DNA from: Gordonia amarae NBRC 15530
Lineage (GTDB): Bacteria; Actinomycetota; Actinomycetes; Mycobacteriales; Mycobacteriaceae
DNA length: 38,179 bases
Assembly (NCBI RefSeq): GCF_000241345.1
Contig: NZ_BAED01000018.1
Location: 1 to 38,179 of the forward strand
Direction: 5' to 3'
Position 1 is the first letter of the stretch. Each line of letters opens with the position of its first letter. Below are positions 7,417 to 19,222 of the stretch, in pieces. A program made the translations under genes and the position numbers. The notes under the pieces are model-generated. The model did no database searches, was not told the DNA's origin, and was given only the letters and a program-made list of their open reading frames with translations.

Positions 7417-8748
7417 TCACACCCAGCTGAACAATGGTCCCCAGGTGATCACCACCACGGCCGCCCATGCGGCGTACACCGGCAGGTAGGCGGTCTGCCA
7501 GCGTTCCAGCGCCGCGACCGGACGATGGCCACGCACGAACGCCAGGCCGAGCCACGCCGACACCGCGAGGTTGACCAGCAGGACGACGTTGAGGCACAGG
7601 GCGGCCGACCGGTTCGCGGTCAGCCCCAGTTCGGCGATCCGGCCGGCCATGGCGATCAGGACGACGAGGTCGACGACGATCGCCGTCACCACCAGCGCCA
7701 CCTGCAGCCAGTCACCGAGACCGGGCGGGGCCTGCGGAGGCCGCGCGGACACCGCGTACAGCCACAGCGCCAGAACCAGCACCAGGATGACCGTCATCAG
7801 GATGAGCAGTTCACGGTCGACATCGATCAGGTCGGGGTCCGCGGCGAAAGCGATCAGCAGTGCCACCAGCAGCAGGATGGTCAGCGGTGAGAACACTCGC
7901 GCCAGCACCGGTGCAATGTTCTCGATGACGTTCTGCTTCGACTCCACCAGCCAGGCCGCGATCACCGTCGCCCCGGCCGCACCGAACGGCATGATCCATT
8001 CGGTCACAACGCCTTCGGCGTCCGTGCCGACCGCGTGAAAGGTTCCGACGGTCAGGCCGATGAGCAGACCACCACCGGCGGCGAGCAGGAAGTAGTACAC
8101 CACCCATTCGCCGGTGAACCGGACGAAATCCATCCGGCGGCGCCCCGATCGCCAGTCGCCGCCGACGTAGGCCACCCCCATCAGCAGCCACAGGAAGACC
8201 GGGGCGTGGATCGACGCCAGCACCATCGTGTCGCCCGGATCTCCGTCGAAGGGGTAGACGGCCAGCAGAACACCGAAGGTCACGAATCCGATCACCACGA
8301 CCGCGATCGACGAGCGCGCCATGCCACGCTTCCACCCGAAGAAGCCCGCGAGCCAGGGGAGTACGAGCACCGAGGCGAGCCGGGCGGATACGTCCTCGTC
8401 CAGCCAGGCCAGTCCCGTCCGCAGCGTCAGTGCGGCGCCGATGGCCAGGGCGATCGCCACCCACAGGTCTCGGCGCGCAGACCCTGACTCGCCGGTGTCG
8501 TCCGCGCCTATGACCAGTTGTTTCCACAGTCGATCGGAGTGTTCCCGGGCGAATTCACGCGACAGGTCGTCGATGCGTCCCATTCGTTTGACCGCGACCA
8601 GAAAGGCCTCGTCGTCCGCGAGTCCGACGGCTTTGAGGTCGTCGACCTGCGCCCGCAGGTGTTCTTCGAGTTCGGCGATGTCGTCGCCGGCGAGGACGGA
8701 ACGTCGCTGAACATAGCCCCGCCACTGCTGGATGTGCTCTTCGCTCAT
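7417..8748 (-). CDS. Polytopic membrane protein with N-terminal HAAS/permease-prefix-like domain
   Basis: A 443-residue protein. Residues 1-60 form a soluble helical region (IAELEEHLRAQVDDLKAVGLADDEAFLVAVKRMG) that matches the HAAS or permease-prefix domains found next to PadR regulators. From about residue 80 onward come some nine to eleven hydrophobic helices with little between them. Its start codon overlaps the stop of the padR-type gene (ATGA), so the pair is translationally coupled. In such pairs the PadR protein normally represses the membrane protein gene. No transport or enzymatic motif is visible; function unknown, perhaps envelope stress or a transporter accessory. Confidence 0.8.
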   Translation of the reverse strand: MSEEHIQQWRGYVQRRSVLAGDDIAELEEHLRAQVDDLKAVGLADDEAFLVAVKRMGRIDDLSREFAREHSDRLWKQLVIGADDTGESGSARRDLWVAIALAIGAALTLRTGLAWLDEDVSARLASVLVLPWLAGFFGWKRGMARSSIAVVVIGFVTFGVLLAVYPFDGDPGDTMVLASIHAPVFLWLLMGVAYVGGDWRSGRRRMDFVRFTGEWVVYYFLLAAGGGLLIGLTVGTFHAVGTDAEGVVTEWIMPFGAAGATVIAAWLVESKQNVIENIAPVLARVFSPLTILLLVALLIAFAADPDLIDVDRELLILMTVILVLVLALWLYAVSARPPQAPPGLGDWLQVALVVTAIVVDLVVLIAMAGRIAELGLTANRSAALCLNVVLLVNLAVSAWLGLAFVRGHRPVAALERWQTAYLPVYAAWAAVVVITWGPLFSWV

Positions 8749-9101
8749 GGATTCAGCGCCTGCGGGAGTGGGCCGATGTTCCAGACACGGTCCAGGGCCT
8801 GGCTCACCACGGCCCATTGGTCCTGTCGTTCGGCGAGGGTCCGGCGACCGGCATCGGTGAGCGTGTAATGCTTGCGCCGCCGCCCTTCCCCGGACGTCTG
8901 CCACGACGACTGCACGTATCCCTGCCGTTCCAGGCGGTGCAGCAGCGGATAGAGCATCCCGTCGGTCCACTCCAGATTGCCCCCGGACAGCTCACGGACG
9001 CGCTTGAGGATGGCATAGCCATACGACGCGCCTTCATCGGCGAGGATCCCCAACACGAGTGGCGTCGCCGACGCCGCCACCAGGTCCTTGTCGATGTGCA
9101 C
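8745..9101 (-). CDS. PadR family transcriptional regulator
   Basis: A 118-residue protein with the PadR winged-helix core: LVLGILADEGASYGYAILKRVRELSGGNLEWTDGMLYPLLHRLERQGYV, then the wing GEGRRRKHYTLTDAGRRTL. The C-terminal helix used for dimerisation is short, as in the PadR-s2 subfamily. I place the start at the GTG at 9101 because GGAGG lies 7 nt upstream; the longer reading begins inside the operator. It precedes and overlaps the HAAS membrane protein gene by 4 bp. The inverted repeat at 9113-9158 immediately upstream is a likely autoregulatory site. Confidence 0.9.
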   Translation of the reverse strand: MHIDKDLVAASATPLVLGILADEGASYGYAILKRVRELSGGNLEWTDGMLYPLLHRLERQGYVQSSWQTSGEGRRRKHYTLTDAGRRTLAERQDQWAVVSQALDRVWNIGPLPQALNP

Positions 9102-9112
9102 TCCGCGCCCTC

Positions 9113-9158
9113 CATACCTAGAACTACAAGGTAACAATACCTCGGACTTCTAGGTATG
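9113..9158 (-). promoter_or_regulatory. Nested inverted repeat upstream of padR-type gene (probable operator)
   Basis: CATACCTAGAA (9113-9123) and TTCTAGGTATG (9148-9158) are perfect 11-bp inverted arms separated by 24 bp. The spacer contains a second, smaller dyad, AGGTA-ACAA-TACCT (9129-9142), built from the same TACCT/AGGTA core. Four TACCT half sites in 46 bp, just 5' of the ribosome site, fit a multi-dimer PadR operator covering the promoter. The region is locally AT-richer than its surroundings. Confidence 0.65.
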
Positions 9159-9201
9159 AAGGACGAATGGGTCGTCGAGCTACTCACCGGAAGGTGACGG
9201 T

Positions 9202-9498
9202 TCAGTCGCGGGCGGCGGCACCAGATTTCACATCCGACGCCGACTTCTGCAAGAGTCCCTCGTAGGCGTCACCGTTGAGGTCACCACCGATGCTCGACCA
9301 GTTCTCCGAGCCGATCAGGTCGACGACCAGCTTCCGGAGCAGAGCGGGCTCCTGAATCCTGTTCTGCGCCTTACGAAAGACCACGCCAAGGTTGGTGGTT
9401 TCCTTGCCGTGCTCGCTCAGGATACGGCGGTACTCCTCCTCAAGAGCCACACCGTCGAGCTTCGCAAGTCGTTCCCACGAGATGTCGAGTTCGGGCGA
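9202..9498 (-). pseudogene. Fragment of a type I restriction-modification hsdM (N-6 methylase)
   Basis: In one frame this reads ...SPELDISWERLAKLDGVALEEEYRRIL..., then VFRKAQNRIQEPALLRKLVVDLI and GDAYEGLLQKSASDVKSGA before a stop. These are conserved segments of HsdM just before the catalytic domain. In intact HsdM the sequence goes on with GQYFTPR and the NPPF methylase motif; here it ends two codons after KSGAAA. Both the start of the protein and its whole methylase domain are missing, so this cannot encode an active enzyme. The fragment abuts a truncated Rpn-family gene in a different frame. I see no hsdS or hsdR remnant. Confidence 0.8.
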
Positions 9499-9715
9499 GC
9501 AGATCGCTGTGCACCTGGCTCAGGTTGTCGTCGACGAACGGCGCCGCGACCGGCTCGAGATGCTCGAGGTCAATGTGCGCAGCCACTTCTGCCGACAACA
9601 CCGACCGCCGTTCCGATCCAGCATATTTGGGATCACCGAACACCCGCCGGAACAACCCGTCATGCAGCTGATGCGCCCTGTCACCCGAACCTCCATCGGT
9701 CATGAATGAGACCAT
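9499..9715 (-). pseudogene. Truncated duplicate of the Rpn-family nuclease/transposase gene
   Basis: Encodes MVSFMTDGGSG..., then LFRRVFGDPKYAGSE and EVAAHIDLEHLEPVAA, ending at SQVHSDLL. It is almost the same as the N-terminal ~72 residues of the intact gene at 9776-10756, differing at about six positions over 57 residues. Homology also extends upstream of the start (CTGATCTGTCA and CGTATGGT shared). It breaks off at 9497-9500, where the hsdM fragment begins in another frame. The catalytic core after the first Asp is lost. It is a recombination scar, not a functional gene. Confidence 0.8.
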
Positions 9716-9775
9716 ACGTACCGGTATTGACAGATCAGTTTGAGCGCCGATGCCGACGGGACGGCTCAGCAGATG

Positions 9776-10756
9776 TCAGTCGATGACGTCGCTGATCGAG
9801 TTTGCTCCGCGCGCGAAGCGAGTGCTCCAGTCTGTGATCTGGTCGGTGGTGGCGTGCTCGATTCGGCCGCGGGTGTCGTTGTCGAGTTCGCCGAATCTGG
9901 CTTCGAGCATGCTGGCCAGCAACTGCGCCTGCGCTTCGTCCCGAAGTCGTTGAGCTGTGGTCATAGCTGCCTCCTTTGCGTCCTGGCCCAATTGTGCGGC
10001 GAAATCTGTGATGCGGTCGGCGGGTGTGTCGCCGACTATCAAAAGATACGTGAAGAAGACGACGAGCAGACCGGGCTCATCGTGGGCGACTGTTCGCCAA
10101 TCATCGAGCGACGTGCGCAACCGCACTATGACGTCGGTGTCTCTTGAAGCCGGACTTAGAAGTAGCGCGGCGATCCGGGCGGCTGGGGTGAGGGGTCTGG
10201 TCGTGAGTGTCGCGTCATCGATGATCGTCAGGTCGTCGAGAATGTACCGCACGTGGGGTAGGAGGTCGACAAGGTCGGCTGCGGCGTGGTCGCTGACCTG
10301 GATGATGGCGGCGATATCGGTCGGTGCGCTCCAGCGGCGACGGCCTTGGTAGAGGACTACCGGCACGATCAACGGTAGCCGGGTCTTGCCCGAAGTCGCG
10401 GGTTCGGTCTTGAGGTGACGGTCCCAGATCCGGACTTGGTAGCGCAGCATCCGGAAGGCCATCAGATCATCGGGACTGCTCTGGTGCTCGACGAGAAAAT
10501 ACAGGTAGGCGTCGTCGCCGTCGAAGGTGGTACGGAACAACAGGTCGCTATGCAGCTGGCTCAGGTTATCGTCGACGAACGATGCCGCGACCGGCTCCAG
10601 GTGCTCGAGGTCGATGTGTGCGGCGACCTCCGCCGACAACACCGACCGCAGTTCTGATCCGGCGTGTTTGGGGTCACCGAACACCCGCCGGAACAACGCG
10701 TCATGCGGCTGATTTGTCGCCTTCTCCGAACCCCCACTGGCCATGTGGGCAACCAT
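9776..10756 (-). CDS. Rpn-family PD-(D/E)XK nuclease / putative transposase (PF04754-like)
   Basis: A 326-residue protein of the recombination-promoting nuclease family. The N-terminal PD-(D/E)XK domain has HDALFRRVFGDP, then Asp71 in LHSDLLFRT and Glu90-x-Gln92 in FLVEHQSSPDDLMAFRMLRY; these are the expected metal-site residues and are intact. The C-terminal ~70 residues (AMTTAQRLRDEAQAQLLASMLEARFG...) resemble the helical tail of this family. The start at 10756 matches that of the duplicated fragment. Known members cut DNA and raise recA-independent recombination; some act in phage defence. It diverges from the jet operon, 237 bp apart. An active role with that operon is speculation. Confidence 0.82.
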   Translation of the reverse strand: MVAHMASGGSEKATNQPHDALFRRVFGDPKHAGSELRSVLSAEVAAHIDLEHLEPVAASFVDDNLSQLHSDLLFRTTFDGDDAYLYFLVEHQSSPDDLMAFRMLRYQVRIWDRHLKTEPATSGKTRLPLIVPVVLYQGRRRWSAPTDIAAIIQVSDHAAADLVDLLPHVRYILDDLTIIDDATLTTRPLTPAARIAALLLSPASRDTDVIVRLRTSLDDWRTVAHDEPGLLVVFFTYLLIVGDTPADRITDFAAQLGQDAKEAAMTTAQRLRDEAQAQLLASMLEARFGELDNDTRGRIEHATTDQITDWSTRFARGANSISDVID

Positions 10757-10993
10757 ACGGGCCAGTACTGACAGATCAGTTCGAGCGTTGTTTCCCACCT
10801 CGGACCCGCGCCTCGATTCGGCACAGCAAACGTAAGTGCGGTTGTGCGTCTGCGGTGACACGTTCGGCGATGGATGCGTATCGATAGTTTGTTCGATCAC
10901 TGTCGTGTCGACCCAACGCCACCGAACCTGGTGTCGGTTGGGCGTGGGAGACTACCCGGGGCCCAGATTTCCCGTCCGTGGCGAGAGGTGGTG

Positions 10994-12460
10994 ATGATGA
11001 GCGACGACCATGCGACCCTGACGCAGGCGTGGCAGGAGAACCGGTCGATCCAGAAGTCGGCGGCGGTGCGGCTGTTCGCGGCCACCAACTCGGCGCTGTA
11101 CGTGACCCTGATGGAACGGCACCTGGACTTCGGGGCGCGGCTCACCGAACCCGAACTCGCCGTCCGGCTCGAACGGGACATGGCCGAGCTCGAGGTCGAC
11201 GACACCCCGACGGGCGTGGACCTGATCAAGCTGTGGGCGCGCAACGGCTGGCTGCACCGGGTCACCGACACCTCCGACGACGTGGCACCCAATCTCTGCT
11301 ACCTGACCGCCGACGCCCGGTCGGTACTCGACTTCATGCGGCGCCGCCGGCGTGAGGACACTGTCGCCACCGGTGGTTCGATCAGCGGTATCGCGGCCGG
11401 TCTGCACCGGGTGGCCGGGCAGGTGGCCGGCGACCCCGACCAGATCCGCGAGGACATCGAGAGCCAACTCGCTGAGCTCGATGCCGAACTGGCCGACCTC
11501 GACTCCGGGATCCGGCCCGAACCGGACCTGCAGATCGCCGCCGACGAGGCCCGCGCCATCGCGTACCAGATGGAGCAGGTCATCTCCGATATCGGGCAGT
11601 ACGGCACGATGCTCGACCGCATCACCACCGCACTGCTCGACGATCCGAGCGACTCGGACCTGGCCTACCGCGACCGGCAGCGGCAACTGTTCGACGACTA
11701 CGAAACCCTGCTCGGGTCGTCGCAGAGCGCGTCGTATCACGCGTTCACCCGGATGATCCAGGACCCCGATCAACGCGCCCGGCTGTCCGCCGACATCGAC
11801 ACCGTCACCCGGAGCCTCCCCGATATGGAACCGGGCCTGCGCGCGGTCATGACCGATTTCTTCCCGCTGATCAGCGAGCAGATGGCCGAGGTGGGGCGCA
11901 CCCGGCAGCGCTGCGCCCGCCGTATCCGGCGGTTCGTCGCCGCCGGCACCCTCGAACAGAGCCGCGGTATCGCCCGTCAGCTCAACGACGCCCTCGCCAC
12001 CGCCAACGACCTGCTCAAGACGTCCCTGGCCGACCGGCGTCTGGGTTACGAGATGCCCCTGGCAACACCCGACCTGACCTCGATCGGCCGGGTGGCGTTC
12101 GAGATCCGTGACCCGGCACCACCACCACCGGCGCTGCCGGGGGACGCCAGGGGCGACCTGAGTTCGTTCGCCTCACTCGCCGGTCAGGTCGACACCGTGG
12201 AGCTCACCGATCTGGTCAACAGGGCCGTCGCCGACGGACCGGTCGCACTGCCCGAGGTGCTGGACCGTCTCGATGAGGCGTACCTTGCGCACGTCATCGT
12301 GCTGTGGTCCCTGGCCCTCAAACAACCGGGTGCCGTGCCCGGCGCCACCGAGATCGTCCGGTTCCGCTCGCTCGAAGGTGACGACCGGATCATCGAGATC
12401 CCCGCCCTGACATTCTCCGAACCGATCCCGACCGCCGACATCCCGCTCGATGAGGTCTGA
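10994..12460 (+). CDS. jetA: JetA/MksF (DUF3375), kleisin-like subunit of Wadjet/Mks condensin
   Basis: A 488-residue DUF3375 protein, the usual length for JetA. The N-terminal ~120 residues look like winged-helix modules ([34 protein letters not shown], then [12 protein letters not shown]). A long helical middle (residues ~145-340) follows. Within MksBEF/Wadjet complexes this subunit bridges the SMC heads. GAGAGG at 10983-10988 is 5 nt before the ATG at 10994; a second ATG at 10997 is nearly as good. It is the first gene of the operon and is followed by jetB after 7 bp. Wadjet type I systems restrict small circular plasmids. Confidence 0.88.
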   Translation: MMSDDHATLTQAWQENRSIQKSAAVRLFAATNSALYVTLMERHLDFGARLTEPELAVRLERDMAELEVDDTPTGVDLIKLWARNGWLHRVTDTSDDVAPNLCYLTADARSVLDFMRRRRREDTVATGGSISGIAAGLHRVAGQVAGDPDQIREDIESQLAELDAELADLDSGIRPEPDLQIAADEARAIAYQMEQVISDIGQYGTMLDRITTALLDDPSDSDLAYRDRQRQLFDDYETLLGSSQSASYHAFTRMIQDPDQRARLSADIDTVTRSLPDMEPGLRAVMTDFFPLISEQMAEVGRTRQRCARRIRRFVAAGTLEQSRGIARQLNDALATANDLLKTSLADRRLGYEMPLATPDLTSIGRVAFEIRDPAPPPPALPGDARGDLSSFASLAGQVDTVELTDLVNRAVADGPVALPEVLDRLDEAYLAHVIVLWSLALKQPGAVPGATEIVRFRSLEGDDRIIEIPALTFSEPIPTADIPLDEV

Positions 12461-12467
12461 GGTACCC

Positions 12468-13238
12468 ATGACCGACACCACCACCGATGTTCCCGACGAG
12501 TTCGCAGGCTACGACGACCTGCCCGCGGTGCCGCTGACGTCCGCTGACCACGGCCCCAAGATGCCGCGCTTTGACGGTGATGTCAGCGAGCTGCCCGACC
12601 GGGCGTGCTGGGCGCTGCAGAACCTACTGACCCGCCGCCACATCAGCGGTGAACGTCAGCCGCAGCTGTGGTCGTGGGTGTCCGAATTCGCCGACGTGCT
12701 GCGCGTGCGGCTCTCCGAGCTGGATCTGCGGTTGCGGATCGTGGACGAGCTGCAGATCGCGTTCGTCGAGCAGGTCGGCTACGACTCCCGGTGGGGCAGG
12801 CGGCTGCTCAAACGCGAAACCATCAACACCTACGACGCGATCCTGGCGCTGCACCTGGCCAAGTACATGCGCGCCTCCCGCGACGAGAACGTGCTGGTCA
12901 CCCGCGAGGACATCCACGAAATGTTCGCCGGTGTCAGCAACACCATCGACCGTGACCTGGCCGCCTTCGACAAACGTATCGACCGCGCCGTCGACAAGAT
13001 GGAGGAGATGGAGTTTCTGCGGTCCCAGCGCGACGATCCCGACACGTTCGTCCTGAGCCCGGTGATCACCGCGGTGATGACGGCGTCGGTGATCACCGAC
13101 CTGCAGCGGCAGTTCGAGCAGTTCATCTCCTCCGGCACCGAGGCCCCAGAAACCGACAGCGAGACCGAGGCCGACACCGAGAGCCGGCCCGACCCCGACG
13201 AGAGCCGCCTGGACACGGCGGAAGGAGCCGACTGGTGA
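12468..13238 (+). CDS. jetB: JetB/MksE (DUF4194), KITE-like subunit of Wadjet/Mks condensin
   Basis: A 256-residue DUF4194 protein. After a ~45-residue acidic leader it has the conserved helical core ([41 protein letters not shown]), then a winged-helix region ending [25 protein letters not shown]. The last 40 residues are an acidic Glu/Asp/Ser-rich tail, probably disordered. The start at 12468 has GAGG 5 nt upstream; an ATG at 12450 overlapping jetA is an alternative. The gene overlaps jetC by 4 bp (GTGA). By family analogy, dimers of this protein bind the JetA kleisin. Confidence 0.88.
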   Translation: MTDTTTDVPDEFAGYDDLPAVPLTSADHGPKMPRFDGDVSELPDRACWALQNLLTRRHISGERQPQLWSWVSEFADVLRVRLSELDLRLRIVDELQIAFVEQVGYDSRWGRRLLKRETINTYDAILALHLAKYMRASRDENVLVTREDIHEMFAGVSNTIDRDLAAFDKRIDRAVDKMEEMEFLRSQRDDPDTFVLSPVITAVMTASVITDLQRQFEQFISSGTEAPETDSETEADTESRPDPDESRLDTAEGADW

Positions 13239-16200
13239 CCGACATCGACCAGTACCACCTGTCCCGGCTGCAACTGATCAACTGGGGTGTGTTCGACGGT
13301 TATCACTCGATCCCGTTCAGCACCAACGGATCCCTCATCACCGGATCATCCGGTAGCGGCAAATCGTCTCTGCTCGACGCCATCTCGCTGGCCTTCCTGC
13401 CCGATCACCGCCGCAACTTCAACGCATCCGGCGACGCGACGGCCGCCGGTTCGTCGAGCGGTAAGCGCACGGTCGGCAAGTATGTGCGCGGCGCCTGGGG
13501 GGAGCGGCGCAGCGGGTCGGGCGCGGCCCGAGAGATCATGTACCTGCGCGGCACCGGACCGGCGTGGGCGGCGATCGCCGTCACCTACACCTCCACCTCG
13601 GGTGCCTCCATCACCGGCCTGGTCCTCAAGTGGCTGGCCGCCGGCAAGATGACCGACGCCAACAGCTCGTACTTCATCCACGACGGCGACACCGACATCG
13701 TCGAGGTGTGCAACGAGTGGGCCTCGGGCGGATACAACACCGCCCGGTTCCGGGAGCGTGGCTGGCGCGGCGGGCCGGGTGAGGGCAAGTATCTGGCGAC
13801 CCTGTATTCGCTGATCGGCATCCGTGGCTCCGACGCCGCCCAGCAGCTCCTCGGCAAGGCCAAGTCACTGAAAAGTGTCGGCGGCCTGGCACAGTTCGTG
13901 CGCGAGTTCATGCTCGACGAACCACGCAGCATCGCCGGTATCAAGGACGCTCTCGACCAGATCGATCCGCTGGTGCAGGCCCGCGAACTGCTGGAGGTGG
14001 CCCGCCGCAAACGCACCATCCTCGGCAACATCGAGGAGGTCCAGGAACGGTACGCGGGGGAGTCTGCCACGTTCAGCGTGCTCGACACCATCGACACCGA
14101 GGCCGTGCGCGCCTACCTCAACAATCTGCGGTTGCGCACCGCCGAACCGGAGGTCGCCGACCTCGACGACCAGATCGCCCGCCTCGACGGCGACCTGACC
14201 TCGCTGACCGCTCAGCACGACCAGTTGCGCGCCGACCACAGCAACCTGCTGTCCCGGATCTCCACCTCCACCGGTGATCTCGCCCCGCTGCAGGAGCAGC
14301 TCGCGGCGGCCCAGAAGTTCGCCGGTGAGGTGGCGATCAAACGCACCAACTACGAGCACCGGGTGGCCGCACTCGGTTTCGAACTCCCCGACGACGGTGA
14401 ACAGTTCTGGGAGCTGCGCGACCAGTTGATGGACGACGCCACCCGCATTGACAGCCAGCTCGAGGCGGGCAAGGCGCAGTTCGCCGAGACCCTCGCCCAC
14501 GAGGTGGCGTTGCGCGGTCAGCGCGATGCGGTGGCCGCCGAACTGAACCGCGTGGAGCAGGCCGGGTCGACGCTGCCGCGCGCCGAACACGAGATGCGCC
14601 GCATGCTCGCCAACCACCTGCAGATCGACGAATCGGAACTGCGGTACGTCGCCGAACTGGTGGAGCTGCGCCCCGACGCGGGCCGCTGGCGGCTCGCGGT
14701 GGAGAAGGTACTGCGCGGGGCGGGTCTGCGGCTGCTCGTGCCCGACGAGCATTTCCGGGCGGCACTGCGGTATGTCAACAGCCACGACATGCGTGGCCGG
14801 ATCCAGCTGCACCACGCCGAACAGCACCGGATGCCGACCCCCGAGCCGGGCACGCTCGGCGCCACCCTGCACGCGGTGGACCCCGACCACCCGTGCGCCG
14901 CCGAAGCACTCACCATCCTCACCCGCCTCGGCAACTACGTGTGTGTCGACGATCCGGCCGAATTCCGCAACCACACCAAAGCGGTCACCGACCAGGGGCT
15001 GCGCAAGGATTCGGCCAAACTCGCCGTCAAGGACGACCGGCAGGCGCTGCGGCCCTCGCAGTACATCTTCGTCGGCAACGTCGACTCCAAGATCGCTGCG
15101 CTGCGTGAGGAACTCGACCACGAGCAGGCCCTGTACGACGCCGCCCACCAGGCCAGTGCCGCCCTCGACCGGGACCGCACCGAACTGCAGCAGCGCCGGG
15201 ACGCCTACCGGCGGGTCTGTGAGCAGTTCACCGGGTGGAGCGAGATCGACACCGACACCGCCGATGACCGCGTCGACGCCCTCACCGACCAGTACGAATT
15301 GCTGATGGACGCCAACCCCGATGTGGAGGCACTGCAGCGCAAGGCGGAGGAGATCTGGGAGCAGGTGCGCGGGGCGATCTCGCAGGCGGCGCTGGTGCGC
15401 GACAAGATCGCCACCCACGACCGGCGGCGCACCCAACTGCTGGATCTGATGGACCGGCTCAGCCGCGAGAACGTGTCCGATCATGCGGCGGCCACCCTCG
15501 ACGGGTTCCGTGAGGAATCGGCGGCGGTGCTCGATGTGCTTGCGCCCGAGCCGTATCGGCAGGAGCTGATGAAGGCGGTCAACCGGGACCGGGACCGGAT
15601 GCGCGCCGACGCCCGCCGCTCCCGGGACGAACTGGCCCGCATCGTCGCCAGTTATGACGAGGAGTTCCCCGACGCCATCCCCAACGACAGCGACGACTTC
15701 GACGAACGCGTCCACGACTACGTGTCGGTGTGCCGGCGTATCGACGAACGCGAGCTGCCGTCTGCGTACGAGCGGATGCGCCGGCTGATCACCGAGCAGG
15801 CGCCGGGTGCGATCCTGAGCCTGCACATGGCCGCGGATGCCGAGGAACGCCGCATCGTCGAACAGATCGAACGCGTCAACTCCGGCCTGGGTTCGGTGGC
15901 GTTCAACCGGGGTACCCGACTGCGTTTGCAGCCGGGCCGTAAGACACTGCCCGCGGTGGCCGAACTGAACGACAAGGCGCGGCAGATCTCCGCGCGTACC
16001 ACCGCCGTCAGCTTCGGTGATGAGCAGGCAATCCTGGAGCAGTACGCCGACATCCTGCTGCTGCGTCAGCGGCTGGCCGGGGCCACCCCGGAGGACCGGG
16101 CGTGGACCCGCGACGCTCTCGATGTGCGCAACCGGTTCGATTTCTACTGCGAGGAACGCGACGCGGGGAGCGGGGAGATCATCCGCACCTACTCCAATGC

Positions 16201-16576
16201 CGGCGACAACTCCGGCGGCGAGCAGGAGAAGCTGATGGCGTTCTGCCTGGCCGGGGCGCTCAGCTTCAATCTCGCCGCCCCCGACAGCGACGACAACCGG
16301 CCGCTGTTCGCCCAGCTCATGCTCGACGAGGCGTTCTCCAAATCTGATCCGCAATTCGCCCAGCAGGCGCTGTCGGCGTTCCGCAAGTTCGGTTTCCAGC
16401 TCGTCATCGTCGCCACCGTGCAGAACACCAGCACCATCCAGCCCTACATCGACAACGTGGTGATGGTGTCCAAGACCGAGGGCGCCGACGGCCGGCCCGC
16501 CGCGTCGGCGCTGTCCACCTCGATCCAGGGTTTCACCGAGGTACGCCGCACCAACGCCGGCCGGCTCTCCCTCTGA
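13235..16576 (+). CDS. jetC: JetC/MksB, SMC-like ATPase of Wadjet/Mks condensin
   Basis: A 1113-residue SMC-like motor starting with GTG. The N-terminal half-head contains Walker [10 protein letters not shown] with Lys43. Two long coiled-coil stretches (roughly 285-450 and 620-830) flank a central hinge-like region. The C-terminal half-head has the ABC signature NSGGEQ (992-997) and Walker B LMLDEAF with Asp1031 and Glu1032. All ATPase motifs are intact, so it should extrude DNA loops as in MksB/JetC. Usually the next gene is jetD/mksG, a TOPRIM nuclease. Here the next 166 bp are a palindromic repeat and then icd on the other strand, so jetD is absent from this locus. Confidence 0.93.
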   Translation: MTDIDQYHLSRLQLINWGVFDGYHSIPFSTNGSLITGSSGSGKSSLLDAISLAFLPDHRRNFNASGDATAAGSSSGKRTVGKYVRGAWGERRSGSGAAREIMYLRGTGPAWAAIAVTYTSTSGASITGLVLKWLAAGKMTDANSSYFIHDGDTDIVEVCNEWASGGYNTARFRERGWRGGPGEGKYLATLYSLIGIRGSDAAQQLLGKAKSLKSVGGLAQFVREFMLDEPRSIAGIKDALDQIDPLVQARELLEVARRKRTILGNIEEVQERYAGESATFSVLDTIDTEAVRAYLNNLRLRTAEPEVADLDDQIARLDGDLTSLTAQHDQLRADHSNLLSRISTSTGDLAPLQEQLAAAQKFAGEVAIKRTNYEHRVAALGFELPDDGEQFWELRDQLMDDATRIDSQLEAGKAQFAETLAHEVALRGQRDAVAAELNRVEQAGSTLPRAEHEMRRMLANHLQIDESELRYVAELVELRPDAGRWRLAVEKVLRGAGLRLLVPDEHFRAALRYVNSHDMRGRIQLHHAEQHRMPTPEPGTLGATLHAVDPDHPCAAEALTILTRLGNYVCVDDPAEFRNHTKAVTDQGLRKDSAKLAVKDDRQALRPSQYIFVGNVDSKIAALREELDHEQALYDAAHQASAALDRDRTELQQRRDAYRRVCEQFTGWSEIDTDTADDRVDALTDQYELLMDANPDVEALQRKAEEIWEQVRGAISQAALVRDKIATHDRRRTQLLDLMDRLSRENVSDHAAATLDGFREESAAVLDVLAPEPYRQELMKAVNRDRDRMRADARRSRDELARIVASYDEEFPDAIPNDSDDFDERVHDYVSVCRRIDERELPSAYERMRRLITEQAPGAILSLHMAADAEERRIVEQIERVNSGLGSVAFNRGTRLRLQPGRKTLPAVAELNDKARQISARTTAVSFGDEQAILEQYADILLLRQRLAGATPEDRAWTRDALDVRNRFDFYCEERDAGSGEIIRTYSNAGDNSGGEQEKLMAFCLAGALSFNLAAPDSDDNRPLFAQLMLDEAFSKSDPQFAQQALSAFRKFGFQLVIVATVQNTSTIQPYIDNVVMVSKTEGADGRPAASALSTSIQGFTEVRRTNAGRLSL

Positions 16577-16602
16577 ACCTCGGCACGACAGTGGCCCATC
16601 CC

Positions 16603-16710
16603 GGTGGCTGAGGTAAGTAGGCCGCTAGGCGACGAGCCTCGAAACCCGGTGAGACGAACATCGTCGTCTCACGAGGTTTCGAGGCTCGCAAGCTCGCACC
16701 TCAACCGGCT
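16603..16710. repeat. Long palindromic intergenic element between convergent genes
   Basis: Inner arms 16633-16657 and 16664-16688 pair at 23 of 25 positions around a 6-nt loop. Each arm begins CGAGCCTCGAAACC from its outer end. Weaker outer arms (GGCTGAGGT near 16605 and ACCTCAACC near 16698) extend the symmetry. Sequences built on GGTTGAGGT...GAGCCTCGAAACC are, as I recall, dispersed in Gordonia/Rhodococcus-type genomes. Lying between the ends of jetC and icd, it could also stop transcription from both sides, although there is no T-run. Confidence 0.75.
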
Positions 16711-16742
16711 GGTGGTACCCGATCTGAGGTGCCGGATGACGA

Positions 16743-18977
<2,235 letters not shown>

Positions 18978-19073
18978 GTCCCGCTTTCGTCTCCAGTTGT
19001 CCGGTCGGTCACGATCAGTGGCCCGAACCGATTGAGCGTTACCAGTATCACTTGTCGAGGGTGACCGTGCCCA

Positions 19074-19107
19074 GGCACACCCTGTGGTGAGTGGCCTGGC
19101 ACACCCT
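19074..19107. repeat. Direct repeat GGCACACCCT in the icd/kinase-like intergenic region
   Basis: GGCACACCCT occurs at 19074-19083 and again at 19098-19107, 24 bp apart, in the 245-bp gap between divergent genes. This could be a regulator site for either gene. I see no other structure in this gap apart from a possible -10 (TACGCT, 19211-19216) for the downstream gene. Confidence 0.35.
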
Positions 19108-19222
19108 CCTTATGACCTTATCCACCGAAACGCATGCGGGGCGGCTAAACCGGGCCTGTTCGGTGTCGTCTGGATCACGGACGTCCGCCGCGGATTCGGT
19201 GGCCTGCCGATACGCTGACCCC

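Noticed and set aside
9202..9715. Two small adjacent genes as a toxin-antitoxin pair
   Set aside because: One reading is an internal slice of HsdM and the other a truncated copy of the neighbouring Rpn gene, so they are remnants.
10912..10942. Imperfect dyad CCCAAC...GTTGGG before jetA as an operator
   Set aside because: The arms are interrupted by unequal mismatched bases and no matching site exists elsewhere in the window; chance is likely in such GC-rich DNA.
13865..16354. A long open frame antisense to jetC, which could have been the missing jetD
   Set aside because: Its translation is His/Gly/Val/Arg-rich low-complexity sequence typical of a shadow of a high-GC gene; no TOPRIM or DUF2220 motif is visible and jetC is clearly the coding strand.
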